DNA from: Volutella citrinella | Lineage: Eukaryota; Ascomycota; Sordariomycetes; Hypocreales; Nectriaceae | Reading direction: 5' to 3' | Assembly (NCBI GenBank): GCA_034401135.1 | Contig: JAWZSP010000007.1 | Location: forward strand, 2,232,001 to 2,296,000 | Length of the DNA: 64,000 nucleotides | Position numbers and translations under genes: made by a program | Shown: piece by piece, positions 36,537 through 48,073 of the stretch | Numbering within the stretch: the stretch's first letter is position 1 | Layout: every line of letters starts with the position of its first letter | Notes under the pieces: generated by a model | The model's input: only the letters and a program-made list of their open reading frames with translations | Databases searched by the model: none | What the model was told of the DNA's origin: nothing

Positions 36537-37294
36537 CGATCAACAAGGGGCTCTGATGATGTCTTGTCTTCTCCTGGCTTGGTCTTGTCTAGGTCGGATC
36601 GTGCCAGTGACGCGCCGAGGCGATCCCTGTTTTTCCACTGACAAGCTTCGGGCTAGTGGCTTGCACGGGTGACAGGCGCCCCGCGGTCAAGTCGTAATAA
36701 AAAGCAAAAAAGGAGTCGCTGCAAACAGAGCCGCAGTGATGCACAGCTTGTGTAACGCGACTATGATTGACCGTACGCGTCTCAGCAGTGTCGATGAGGG
36801 ATGGAGTCAAAGGAGGATGTGTCGAGACGAGGATCTGTTCCGGAGGCGGCCGCGGAGGGGGTTTTGGTGGGAGACGAAAGCCCTGACACAAATAGGCTCC
36901 ATTACCCACCCAATGCCAGCACATGGGCGCGCGGCGCGACTTGCCCACGACTTTGCTGGCGCGAGTAGGAAGCGACCTCACGTGCGTGGCCGTGCCCCGC
37001 TAGGCAGCCACTTTCCGGGCTGACATGTCTGACTCCGCCCGTGGGTGACTAAGGCGTGAAGCCCCGTATGTGCTGCGCCACAGCCGTCGCCCGAGCTCCT
37101 GATTTTGCCTGAAAAGTAAGGCATGCATGCTGCCTTGTCAAGCCTCCTTGGCCCCACATCATTGACGACAGCTTCGTGAGCAGCTGTTGCAGCCCCGCCA
37201 GTGACGAGCGCATCTATCTTGCTGGCGCATCGTCGACCTCCAACCTCCCTCCCCCGAACAGCTTTACTGAGTGGCACCGCCCTCGCTGTTCATT
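36537..37294. promoter_or_regulatory. Divergent intergenic region between the hypothetical gene and arpc3
   Basis: A 758-bp head-to-head interval that must hold the promoters of both flanking genes. No TATA box or named operator is clear. The bases just before 37295 are C/T-rich, typical of a fungal 5' leader. Confidence 0.5.
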
Positions 37295-38132
37295 ATGCCG
37301 GTACGTCTTTAGCTCTCTACGCTGGCCTGATTGGTGTCAAATGACCTTGCCATAATCTCCCCGCCTGTTCCTCCTCGCCGGCTCCGTCATAGGCACCACC
37401 CCCAATCCCAATCCCAAATGACCTCGACCGTGAATGCCAAAGGCAGCACTCGGCTGATGACTCCCAATTTGGCAGGCATACAACTCGGTCTTCAACTCGG
37501 ACCCCAACGTCCCCCGCCTAGTCGGCAACTTCCCCCTTCTGCCGCTCCGCACCAAGACTCGCGGCCCGGCGTACGCCCTGCCGATTCCGAACCCTCCGCT
37601 GCCTGCCTTTGAGTCCCCCGACCCGGACAGCGAGAGCTACGACATCCTCGATGAGGTGCTCGCACTGTTCCGTGCCAACACTTTCTTCCGCAACTTTGAG
37701 ATCCAGGGCCCTGCCGACCGCCTCCTCGTCTACGGCATCTGGTTCGTCAGCGACTGTCTGACCAAGATCCGCCCCACGGCCAATGCCCGCGATGCTCAGA
37801 AGGATGTGCTGAACCTCGCTCTTGACCTCAACTTTGCCATCCCCGGTGACCCCGGGTGGCCCCTCAACCAGGTGTGTATTCTTTCTTCGCTCTTGCTGCT
37901 CGTGCATATGGGATATGTCGGGGGGCGTATGTTGCTGACCCCTTTGCTTCACTAGATGTACGAGGCACCTCGCGACAGGCAAGATGCCGAGCTTCTCAAG
38001 CAGTACATGTCTCAGGTCCGACAGGAACTCGCTGTGCGATTACTGGCGCGGGTGTACGAGGAGGATGAGACCAAGCCTAGCAAGTGGTGGTTGAGCTTCA
38101 CCAAGAGAAAGTTCATGGGCAAGTCGCTGTAG
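37295..38132 (+). CDS. arc18: Arp2/3 complex subunit 3 (ARPC3/p21-Arc)
   Basis: Subunit of the actin-nucleating Arp2/3 complex, which makes branched filaments at endocytic patches and hyphal tips. The model is join(37295..37300, 37476..37871, 37956..38132), 192 residues. The first exon codes only Met-Pro; its 175-bp intron (GTACGT..GGCAG) joins to AYNSVF, giving the family start MPAYxS. The conserved GNFPLLPLRTKTRGPA follows at about residues 20-35, then a helix with FFRNFEIQGPADRLLVY. The second intron is GTGTGT..CACTAG. The C-terminus ends WWLSFTKRKFMGKSL, as in other ARPC3 proteins. Slightly longer than the 178-residue human protein. The tiny first exon is why only the middle part shows as an open frame. 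Confidence 0.95.
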
Positions 38133-38427
38133 AGGCACAGGCAGATGTGAATCCATATAGAGGCCAACCTAAGTGGTGTGGCGGCTACAAGAGATGGCAC
38201 GACAAAAGAGATACAAACGATCATCCACGCCAAGATGGAGTCTTCGCGTCTTCCGAAGTTGTGAGGGAACGGAGTTGGCGCAGGTCCTGGTCTATTCAGG
38301 GGTATCATAGTGTGGTGTCCTGACTAACTGTACATGTCCTAAAATTCCATTTCCAAGGCCACGCTCCTACCCATCACATAGGAATCCAATTCCCTTTTTT
38401 TCTATACTTGGTCACGCCGAATCAGAC

Positions 38428-40199
38428 CTAGGCCTCTGTCTTTCTTCGCTTGAATTTGCCTCGTGCTTCAATCCTGCCCTCCACTGGTATCGCCCGCCAT
38501 CCGGTGAGCAGGAAACCGTCAGCGCCTCCGCGTCCCGTCATAAAAGGATGGGTTCGCCCAGGGAGGACCTGCCATCGCTTTGCGCGGCTCGACTGGATTG
38601 TGACGTTGAGGAGGAGAGTCGGGTTGATGGGGAATTCCTCGGAGCCCTCCCACCGCTCCAGCTCCTCGGGTGTTTTGCCCTCCGCCTCGGCGGGCAGCCC
38701 GGAAACCCAAGCGGCGCGGCGAGAGACGCTGAAGCAATCGGCAAGCTGGGTCAGAGGCTCCACCGAGGGCGAGTAGATAGCAACGGGGGCGCCGCCGGCG
38801 AGTAGCGGGAGCGTGTTGCGCACGGTGGATATGGGGTCCATGATGCCTGCAACGGCGAGGCCCTGGAAGCCGCCAGCGCGTGTCGTATCGACGACATGTC
38901 GCAAGCGCGACCAGCGCCGACGCTTGCGGTGATAGTGGCCGCGACGGTTCGGCTTCCAGCTGCTCATCTCCTCCGGAGTCGCCTCCTGGGGTTTGGTGGC
39001 GTAGGTATCGTCCTCTTCGGGGCAGAGGAGCTGTAGCCAGGAGATGGTCATGAGATTCGTCGCGAGGGGGTGGTAAGGGTAAGGCTGGGTGGCACTGGCG
39101 TTGTCATAGTTGAAGTACTTGAGGAGGGCGAGGTTCGGTTGGGTGCTGCCGTGGATGAGGGTGAGGGTGTTTTTGGAAACGTATGGGATATCGAACTCTC
39201 GCTTTTGGTGAGGCTGCTTCTTTTGAGAAGTCGGCGTGGGTTCTGGCTGCCCTGGCTGCTCTGGCTGCTCTTCTACCGCGGCGCTCGTGCTGGTTTCCGT
39301 TGGCATCTCCTCTGGCACAGGAATTCGCTCCTTGGGTGAAGTATTCTCGTCGGGAGTTGGCTTGTGCAATATTCCCATGCGCTCGGCCAGGGAAGCAACA
39401 AGCAGGCCGCCGGTGTCGTCGACGACCAGCCACCTGCCATTCTGCGGCCCAGACGGCTCCTCGGTTTGCACGTTGGAGAAGTGGACGTCTGCCCAGCAAC
39501 CAACGAGTGCCATCATTTCCTGCCTCATCTCGAGAATCTTCAACGGGTCCCGGTCGTCCAGCAGCCATTGCGCGAGCTGGAGAGCGTCCAAGGGTAGGAC
39601 TGTAAACCTTCGTATATATTTCTTCGTCTTGAGCAGCTTATATTTGGCAAGGGAATATGCCGTCTTCTGTTCGATCGCCGTGTGCGAGAGGAGTAGTTTC
39701 GCGATCAGCTCCTTGCCCGCTGACGTGCCCTTGTTCTTGAGTTCCACAATCTCTTCCGAGGTCAGCGTCTGGCGCGCCGTGTCGTCGATGATTTCGCGAT
39801 TTGAGCGCACTACAACCTTGCCGCTCTCGTCGACAAGGGTCAGTTCCTCTCCGTCGGCCGGCGCAATCACGTCGTCGCCCTCTGCCCCCTCCCCGCCTGC
39901 GTCGGCGAGCGCATCGGCGTTGAGCTCCCTGGCAGGAACAACGCGCAGCCTCGAAAAGGTTTCGTCCTCGCGCTTGTCTTGCACTTCGTATGTGAGGTAG
40001 AAGGGTCGCTCGATCATGAGATTGGAAGGGAAGGCCCCGTATTTGCCCAGCGATATTGTCCTGCCATTACGTCAGTCGCCGAGTTGCAGGCATTGCTCTC
40101 TAGACCATACGTGTTTGGAGTCACCTGCAAGACCCTGGTGGTATCATTGGGAAGCCGCAAGGCAACCCATTGATTGGGCTGGACTGACTCTGCGAACAT
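38428..40199 (-). CDS. trm6: tRNA (adenine58-N1)-methyltransferase non-catalytic subunit Trm6/Gcd10
   Basis: RNA-binding partner of the catalytic subunit Trm61; together they make m1A58 in tRNAs, needed for initiator tRNA-Met stability in yeast. The model is complement(38428..40060, 40111..40199), 573 residues. The 50-bp intron (GTATGG..GGCAG) restores the N-terminal strand reading VTPNTTISLGKYGAFPS. The family core includes LTSEEIVELK, a Lys-rich helix and KYIRRFTVLPLD. The C-terminal methyltransferase-like fold (PYVSKNTLTLIHG..., WSRLRHVVDTTRAGGFQGLAV) lacks an S-adenosylmethionine motif, as expected for the non-catalytic subunit. Long acidic and Pro/Gln/Glu-rich insertions are present near residues 90 and 290. 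It lies convergent to arpc3 with 295 bp between stops. Confidence 0.94.
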
Positions 40200-40556
40200 T
40201 TTGCGATTTGTGTTGAACGGCAGGAGTCGAGACTTTCTGGGGACGGAAAAAAAACCATGTACCTCTCGGTGAGCCCCGCCATGTTGCTCCACAATCCCTG
40301 CTCACCGAGGTGACGGGAAGGCACGGCTACTAGTACTATACGGTACTTATGCTTGGGCTTGTCCACTGCAATGTCACCAACATAGGCAACTTTACTTCTA
40401 ATATATCCAGAACATTGAAGATTGGATTTCCTTACGCAACACATAAATGAAGATATAAAAAGGATGCCACTATGCAGAGATTGGCTTTCAAAACGCCACG
40501 CATCTACATAGTTCCGACAACGAGCACACACTGTATGTGACCATCCAAGTAAGGCT
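40200..40556. other. Short intergenic region between trm6 and the monooxygenase
   Basis: The upstream flank of trm6 and the 3' flank of the monooxygenase share these 357 bases. No gene, RNA or repeat was recognised. Confidence 0.6.
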
Positions 40557-42663
40557 CTAATCCTTCTTCTTCACGGGCTTCTTCATAGACTTGAACGAAA
40601 AATCTGCAAACAAACCGAGGAAACCAAACAAAAGATACAGCGCGCCGCTGAGAATCCCAAAGAAAACCATCGGAACCAGCGAGTAGGTGACCAAATCTGT
40701 TGCGCATGTTAGCCAACCACCCACACACCCCATTGGCATGAGGATACTAACAAACATAGCCCCCCGAGCGCTGTACTACGTCGAAGAGTTCGTTGCGCAT
40801 GACCTTTTCCGCGCCCTGTTCCCACTTCCAGGGTCCCACAAGACGAAACTTTGTGTTGAAATTCGAGCCCATGGCCCAGGTGAAGAACATCTTCCAGCCC
40901 TTGTTCATCATGTAGGTCATGGTTGGAGCCGAGCCCATGTCAAGCGCCAGCTGATAGACGTAGCTTTCGTGGTCAACGGCTCGCTTAGTTTCGGCAAAGT
41001 CATAATCTCCCCTGGCATGAAGCGAGTAGTCCATGTCATATGCCTCAACAGAGTTGGGACCTGAGAAAGCTGGGATACTCCCAGCATAGAATCTTTGCAT
41101 TAGGCGCCATACCCATAGCTGGGCTTGCATTTCTGCTAGCGCGGGTATTGCCCCTGCGAAATCGGTTAGTTCTCTTCATGTTCGAGAGATCATCGGCTCA
41201 CCAAATGCAGGCCGAACGTAGCCAATGAATCCAACAGTTGGGTCCCCGGAACTGTAAATGCCTCGCACATCGGCATCAGCCAGTGTTGGATATCCTTTGT
41301 CAAGAAAAGGAAATTCTCTGGTGTAGCCAGTTGCGAAGATGACCAGGTCTGGTCGCAAATCGCGCTTTGTGACAGTAGTCTGCCCCTGGCACGGAGCGGC
41401 CCGGAGACGCATCAATCCGTTCTCGTCGACGGAATCTGGCCAGTTCGCGACGTCAATCCTTCTATCTCCCACATCCTTGATGGGAACATTGATAAGCCAC
41501 CGCCTCCAGCGATCTATGCGTGATTCAGGCCCAGGCCGTTGCCCGGCGCTCAAGTATGGCAGCGCCCGATCAGACTTGCACACCAGAACTGCTCACTCCA
41601 TTAGCCGAAAGCAGAAGTAACAACCACCATTGCTGCATCTTACGGGAGTCCATGAATTTTCTCTTGGGGCTAACGTGACCAACCCATTGATCCGGCCCTT
41701 CTTGGGTGCCCGATATCAACCAATGCATCTTCTTGATCCACTGGTCGTAGACGAACCACAAGAGCAAACTCCGCTGCAAAATAGGATGAACGTACGCGGT
41801 GTCAAAGAGACTAACCACAGACGCGTCGACAGGCTTGTTGGCTTCCTTTGGCAGTTTATGCCCGTTTCTCGCAACGACTGGGGTGGGGACAATCTGACAA
41901 GCAGTGTCAGCTCTTTCGTGACGCTAGCCTTGGACGGTTCAGATAGATGTTCTACAAACTGACCTTTGGGGCACAAAAGAAGCCATCTCGGTGGCATATC
42001 GTGACTGATTTCGTCGGACTAGTAATGGCAAGATGTGCAAGATCCATCGCAGTCTCTCCCGCTCCCAGTATCACTACATCTGTGTCTTTCCCGAATTGCG
42101 AGCGGCTTTTGACCTGGGATGAATGGATGGCTCGGGGAATGTTTACCATGCCTTTGATGTTTGGTATACTCGGTATAACATTGAGCCCAGTACATATGGC
42201 CACGGCGTCACACCCCCATTCCGCCAGCCCTTCTGGCGTTTTCATGGATACGATATGCCGATTCTCGCCTGTCGAGCGGCAGATGCCAACTACCTGGGCT
42301 TGACAGCTTATCGAGCTCACAAGGTCAAATTTGGCAACATAGTCCCTCAAATATTGAACATATTGGGCAGGGGTCAAAAAGTCGGGCGCATCCTTTGGCA
42401 ATCGAAAGTCGGAGAAGGCAGTCAAATACTTGGAGGAGACGAGCTAGGTACCACGCGTCAGCGGTAGTAGTTCGAGCAGGTATCCGTGGATCACTGACCT
42501 CGGCATCCTCGTACACGCGATGGAGAAAGGTGCCGCCAATCTCCCTCTCAGCCTCAAACAACCGTGCATCCAACGGCAGGATAGGGAAGAACTTGTGGGC
42601 TTCTCGCAGGAACTTGAGAGTTACAAGACCTGCCGGGCCACCGCCGATTACTGCAACTTTCAT
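40557..42663 (-). CDS. Flavin-containing monooxygenase (dimethylaniline monooxygenase-like) with C-terminal membrane segment
   Basis: FAD/NADPH enzyme predicted to oxygenate N- or S-containing or other soft nucleophiles. Six exons, complement(40557..40696, 40752..41153, 41202..41588, 41644..41893, 41964..42443, 42499..42663), 607 residues; every junction keeps phase. The FAD Rossmann motif VIGGGPAG begins near residue 5 and the NADPH motif VILGAGETAMD lies near the middle. The monooxygenase-type signature appears as IKGMVNIPRAIHSSQV. The motif LVIFATGYTREFPFLDKG is conserved in the family. The last exon codes LVPMVFFGILSGALYLLFG, a probable membrane anchor, ending in a Lys-rich tail (KKPVKKKD). 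The last intron uses donor GTTAGT. No pathway genes lie next to it, so the substrate is unknown. Confidence 0.88.
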
Positions 42664-44801
42664 AGCTGTCAAGGGCAAAAGATCAAAGACAATGGCTGCG
42701 ACGCCTTGGCCCGCATAGGGGGAGCTGGTGATACAGTTCTTGTGGTCTCAGCAGCGAGACGTCCAGCAATGACCGGTGCACAGAGCAGAGGGAAGAGAAT
42801 GTCTAGTGTGAGGACAAGCACCCGAGACCTGGGGAAGATAAAGGGCACATGCAAGGCCTGGACTCGGCCGTGGCAGGGATCTTTCGGCAGGCTGCACCTG
42901 ATTGAAGCCTCCATGTCAGCTTCGCCTCCATGCCATGCAGTATGTTTGTGGCCATTCGGCCTTGTCATCCTGCGCTGACACGGGGGAGGCTGTCCAGGCC
43001 AGCAGCATGATGTGCTCCATCCTCGCTATCCCACCTATTGTCGGCAATGGCAATTCGACACAAGGTGCCAGAAGCCATGAGCGTGGGTGGCAATGAAAAC
43101 TCGCGACGAGATACGAGGGGAATTTAACCATCTGCCGTACCGGTTAGAGACGACTCAGCACTACTAGGATATCAAGGGCAGCGATGAATGCCGACAGTCC
43201 TCGAGCTAATTCCCCAGTCAAGGCGACGCCAGTTTGCTCTTGTTTGCTCCCGACCAGAGAGCGAATCGGCCAATCAAGCAGGCCTGGCCTGCGCAAGAGG
43301 ATTCTGGGCACACCATCTTCTGCTTAAGCGACAGCGAATTATTTGTTTCCAGTCAGACATTCTCTGGGATTCGGGCGCCTCTCTATGCCTCCACTGTTTG
43401 TCCTAAATACTGCCAGCGTCAGCACGACGTAGCATCGGATGTGGAAGTGACGGGCGATCGGCATGAGGGCTTTCGATGCTTGCTGCAGGAGGCTCCCAGC
43501 TCTCGCCCCATCCCAAGGCAGCCGATTTGTTGCTGGTGGCAGCGATGGCTGGCGATGGACAAGTCTCCATGTTTGTGAAGAGGGCTGGGAGACTGCACCA
43601 AGCATTGCCCTTGCAGCGAGTGTGGTGCGTGGCTCGCCGCGTGGCGCGTACCACTGTACTCCAAGCCACATAACCTAAAGGTACCTAAGCTCGGGGGCGT
43701 TTGGGTGGCCTGGCTTTCTTCTGACTTCCACTGTTGGATGCGCCCAACCCTAACCTCCTTCCTGCATGATAATTGCCCCAATTCTGACAACAAGATGCCA
43801 GACTACGTTTCGCGTCTGCTTCTGATGGCAGTGCCACAGCCGGGGCTCGGAACAAATGCCCATCCACTGATGATGCACCCTTGCATTCAACGAATCAGTT
43901 AGCAGCGTCAACCCCAAGCGCAACTTGCGCAAAGTTCAGAGGAATAGTGTGGTTCTGCCTCCTGCTAGGCCGATGAATTGCTCACATATGTGATGGAGTG
44001 TGCGGATACCAGGTCTTGTCGCCCAGGTCCAACAATCTGCTATACAACCGAAGTGTTCTCCAGTTCAGATTTACGCGTGGTGTGCCATACTCGCCTACAT
44101 CTGCTGTTCCGCCAACAGAGACACTTCGGCTCGTCTGTAAGTGTCACCTAGCTCAATAGTTTTCCTCTCTGTCCCATTCTCTTCTCCGCGGCTCCGATGT
44201 TGACGACAAACAGTGGGGCATGCCGGAACTCACTCAACGACATGCTCAAACTTCTCTGCAACTCACGTTGCTAGAGCGTCCCATTCTTGTCTGCAGCTTG
44301 AACGTTACTTTTGTGCTCAGAAGTCTCATTCATAAGCTGGAAGCTCTCTAGGTTTCGTTTCGGTGAAGCATTCACATGCTACGGGATCTCGAAAGGGAGC
44401 TTCGCAAGCTTCTCCACGCCGCAGAACGTCATGAGATGTTCAACGCAGTCCATCAGCACCCCGCAACGAGCCTTAGGTCGCCTCTGGCCCTCTCACTCAG
44501 CACAAGAGACAATGTTGTTTAAGTTCTCTATTCGTCATCAGCCTGGTTCGACTTTCCCACCGCATAACCCCGCTCTGTCTTGAGCTGCAGCCAGGAAGTA
44601 TTCTGAAAACTCACAGAATCGCGACATGTAACTGCGAGGTATTGTCTCGACACGCCTCTACATGGAGTCAACTGAATGCAGTGTGCCTCCTCGGAGTGTT
44701 CTTGAGTACAAATACGCACTCAAGGCCCGATATCATCTGGATTGACAAGCGCGAAAGAGCACCATCATTCATTCTCTGAAGCGTGCTTTTGATGGTTGAA
44801 G
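42664..44801. other. Intergenic region (about 2.1 kb) upstream of the His-rich repeat gene
   Basis: Contains the promoters of the monooxygenase (left, minus) and the His-rich gene (right, plus). Between 44000 and 44520 several short plus-strand frames have protein-like composition, but no intact gene could be built. Nothing else was recognised. Confidence 0.5.
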
Positions 44802-47402
44802 ATGAAGTATTCGATCATTCTCGCCGCCCAGAGCGCATTTGCGGTAACGGCTCTCGAGTCGATTGCTCGCTTTAAAAGCCCAAAGCATGGCCGACTGAGC
44901 GCCCATTCCCTCGACGGGTGTGGGAAAACTGGCAAGGACAACTGGGTGCCCGACCCGTCTACCATTGTTTTCCCGCACCACAACTACGACCATCACCGAT
45001 GCTGGGATATCTGTGAGGGAAGCCACCATTGCAACCATCGAGATGCGATTGGCAAGGTCTGCTTCGACTTCAAAGATGAAGGCATTGTCTTTGACTTTCA
45101 CGACATTGACCGGTACAAATACGAAGATGTCGTCGTTCACATCGAGCGAGACAAGCCTCCAACCGATCACTCCCCAGTGTACAGCTTCAAGTCGGGTCAT
45201 TGCTTCCCTCGACATCACTGCAAGAGCGTTAGGTGCCATGTCCCTTACTTCTCTTTGACGGACGGCGGCTCCTACAAGGAGATGTGCCCCATCCGAGACG
45301 AGGGAGCATGGATCTTTTACATCCAGATCAAGGGCGTCATTGCTCATGGACACAGGAAGCATGAGATTTACAACCGTGCTTCCAAGCACGATGTTTGCTG
45401 GTTCTCAATGAGCTACTGCTGTGCCGAGTGCCCTGAGTGCAAGGAGTGAGCGAGTCACCGCGGCGTCTTGAGGTTCTGCGCTAACCCCCGTTACAGTAAG
45501 CACCACTGCGGTCACAAGTACCGGGCGATTGAAGCCCGTGATAATGGCGTCAAGGAGATTGAGGCCCGTAACCCCAACCCGAAGCCCTACAGCTGGCACA
45601 AGCACGATGACTTCCATCAGCACAACTATGGCCACACTCAGCACTTCGGCCACCACGGCCCCTGTGGCCACAACAAGTGGTGGCACAACGGACACTGCGA
45701 ACCTCATATCCACCCACCATTCTGGCACCATGGTCCTGAATGCCATGGTCACTGTGGTCACCACCATGGACACCACGGACACCATGGACACCATGGACAC
45801 CACCACGGACACCACGGTCACCACGGTCACCATGGACACCACCATGGCGGTCAACATGGCGGCAATGTCCACTGCGACACCTGCCATATCGGCAACGGCC
45901 ATAAGGAACACCATGAGGGCGGTCACCATGGCGGCAAGGAGGGTCACCACGAGGGCGGCCACCACGATGGTCACCATGAGGGCCACCATGGCGGCAAGGA
46001 GGGCCACCACGAGGGACACCACGAGGGCGGTCACCATGGCGGCAAGGAGGGTCACCACGAGGGTCACCATGAGGGCCACCACGGCGGCAAGGAGGGCCAC
46101 GAGGGTCACCACGAGGGTCACCACGGCGGTCACCACGAGGGTGGTCACCATGAGGGACACCACGAGGGCGGCCACCACGAGGGACACCACGAGGGACACC
46201 ATGGCGGCAAGGAAGGCGGCCACCACGAGGGCGGTCACCATGAGGGCCACCATGAGGGTCACCACGAGGGTCACCATGAGGGTCACCACGAGGGTCACCA
46301 CGGCGGCAAGGAAGGTCACCACGAGGGTGGTCACCATGAGGGACACCACGGCGGCAAGGAGGGCCACCATGAGGGTCACCACGGCGGTCACCACGAGGGT
46401 GGTCACCATGAAGGTCACCACGAGGGTCACCACGGCGGCAAGGAAGGTCACCACGAGGGTGGTCACCATGAGGGACACCACGGCGGCAAGGAGGGCCACC
46501 ATGAGGGTCACCACGGCGGTCACCACGAGGGTGGTCACCATGAAGGTCACCACGAGGGTCACCACGGCGGCAAGGAAGGTCACCACGAGGGTGGTCACCA
46601 TGAGGGACACCACGAGGGCGGTCACCATGAGGGCGGTCACCATGAGGGACACCACGAGGGCGGACACCATGAGGGACACCACGAGGGCGGCCACCACGAG
46701 GGACACCACGAGGGACACCATGGCGGCAAGGAAGGCGGCCATGATGCGGGTCACCACGAGGGACACCACGAGGGCGGTCATCACGGCGGCCATGAGGGTC
46801 ACCATGAGGGCGGTCACCACGGCGGTAAGGAAGGCGGCCACGAGGGACACCACGGCGGCAAGGAGGGCGGTCACGAAGGTCACCACGGCGGCAAGGAGGG
46901 TGGCCATGAGGGTCACCACGGTGGCAAGGAAGGCGGTCACGAGGGACACCACGAGGGCGGCCACGAGGGTCACCACGAGGGTGGCCACCACGGCGGTAAG
47001 GAAGGCGGCCACGAGGGACACCACGGCGGCAAGGAGGGCGGTCACGAAGGTCACCACGGTGGCAAGGAAGGTGGCCACGAGGGACACCACGAGGGCGGCC
47101 ACGAGGGTCACCACGAGGGTGGCCACCACGGCGGTAAGGAAGGCGGCCACGAGGGACACCACGAGGGCGGCAAGGAAGGCGGCCACGAGGGTCACCACGA
47201 GGGACACCACGAGGGACACCACGACGGCGGCAAGGAAGGCGGCCACGAGGGTCACCACGAGGGTGGTCACCACGAGGGCGGCAAGGAAGGCGGCCACGAG
47301 GGTCACCACGAAGGTGGTCACCATGAGGGCGGTCACCACGGCGGCCATGGCCGCCGCTTCATCAAGCCAAGAGGAAACTGGCTGGTCCGCCTTCGAGCTT
47401 AA
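44802..47402 (+). CDS. Secreted His/Gly/Glu-rich tandem-repeat protein with Cys-rich N-terminal domain
   Basis: The model is join(44802..45445, 45497..47402), 849 residues; the 51-bp intron (GTGAGC..CTAAC..TACAG) joins in phase. The protein starts with a signal peptide, MKYSIILAAQSAFAVTA. Residues 20-215 form a domain with about a dozen Cys and many His (for example HHRCWDICEGSHHC, CCAECPEC), which looks like a disulphide-linked or metal-binding fold. After a linker with further Cys/His pairs, residues of about 300-831 are almost only His, Gly, Glu and Lys in variants of HHEGGHHEGHHGGKEG. The tail is basic (GRRFIKPRGNWLVRLRA). I recognise no named family. His at this density suggests binding of Zn, Ni or Cu, or a charge switch near pH 6; both are inference. 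Neighbours give no hint. Confidence 0.85.
45757..47347 (+). repeat. In-frame coding tandem repeat array (His-His-Glu-Gly type)
   Basis: About 1.6 kb of G+C-rich short repeats built from CAC/CAT CAC GAG GGC GGC codons, all in multiples of three. The first 100 bases are GHHGHH units, followed by mixed HHEGG, HHEGHH and HHGGKEG units. Because units are multiples of three and lack stop-forming trinucleotides, two other frames (one plus, one minus) are also open across the array. Confidence 0.95.
46301..46564 (+). repeat. Perfect 132-bp tandem duplication inside the repeat array
   Basis: Bases 46301-46432 and 46433-46564 are identical by direct comparison, and a third copy starts at 46565 before diverging. 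Each block codes 44 residues. Perfect identity including synonymous positions points to recent duplication or homogenisation. Confidence 0.9.
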
Positions 47403-48073
47403 GAAAAGGATGAGAGCAACTGATCTGGCATCTACCCGACCCCAGACTACAAGGCACTTGCTGTTGGAGCACCACAAAGTTGCAGACACTGGTCATGAGA
47501 TATTGCACCAGCAACTGCATGATGCAAGGTCGAATTGCCTTATCAAGAGCCGCCCGCGAAAGCCTCTCCTTAATTAGATGATAGGTTTAAACGGGGCTGG
47601 TTGTCTTCTTTTATGATTCTAAGTCTATCCTTCACACCTTACAAGTTATCAGGTTTAATTTCCTTTAACTTAATTTGATCACTCCTACATAAAACCAATA
47701 GAATTTTTTCTTCCTCACATTTTCAAGTTACTTTGGCTCCTACGGGAGCAACCTCGGCTATCCTTGTGAATCCAGTTTTAGTCTAATCGTCCTATTTAGT
47801 ACCACCCATCTCTAGAGCAGATCTTGGTAGAATGTGGAGCCGTCGGCGTGAAGCCGTCGGCGTGAACAAGCAGTTCTATCCATCTATACATATCTCATAT
47901 CTCATTGCCGGAACTAGGACAGGGGAATGGATCACGATGGTGTCACGAGGGGACGGCAAGCTTGATGCAAAGTCTATTGGGTATATAGTGCCGTCTATGG
48001 AGAAAACAAAATGCAGAAAATGGCCCAGCCATGCAAGGAAGCCGACCAATGTCAGCTACGAAAAAATTCTCCT
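47403..48073. other. Convergent 3' intergenic region
   Basis: The 3' flanks of the His-rich gene (plus) and the phosphate permease gene (minus). An AT-rich stretch at about 47580-47720 suits a 3' untranslated region and polyadenylation zone. A short tandem GTCGGCGTGAA duplication occurs at about 47844-47865. No gene was recognised. Confidence 0.6.

Noticed and set aside
45405..47489. 694-codon minus-strand frame rich in Val, Thr, Leu and Met as a membrane protein gene
   Set aside because: It is the exact antisense of the His-rich repeat array, its repeats mirror the sense repeats, and it has no signal, domain or splice support.
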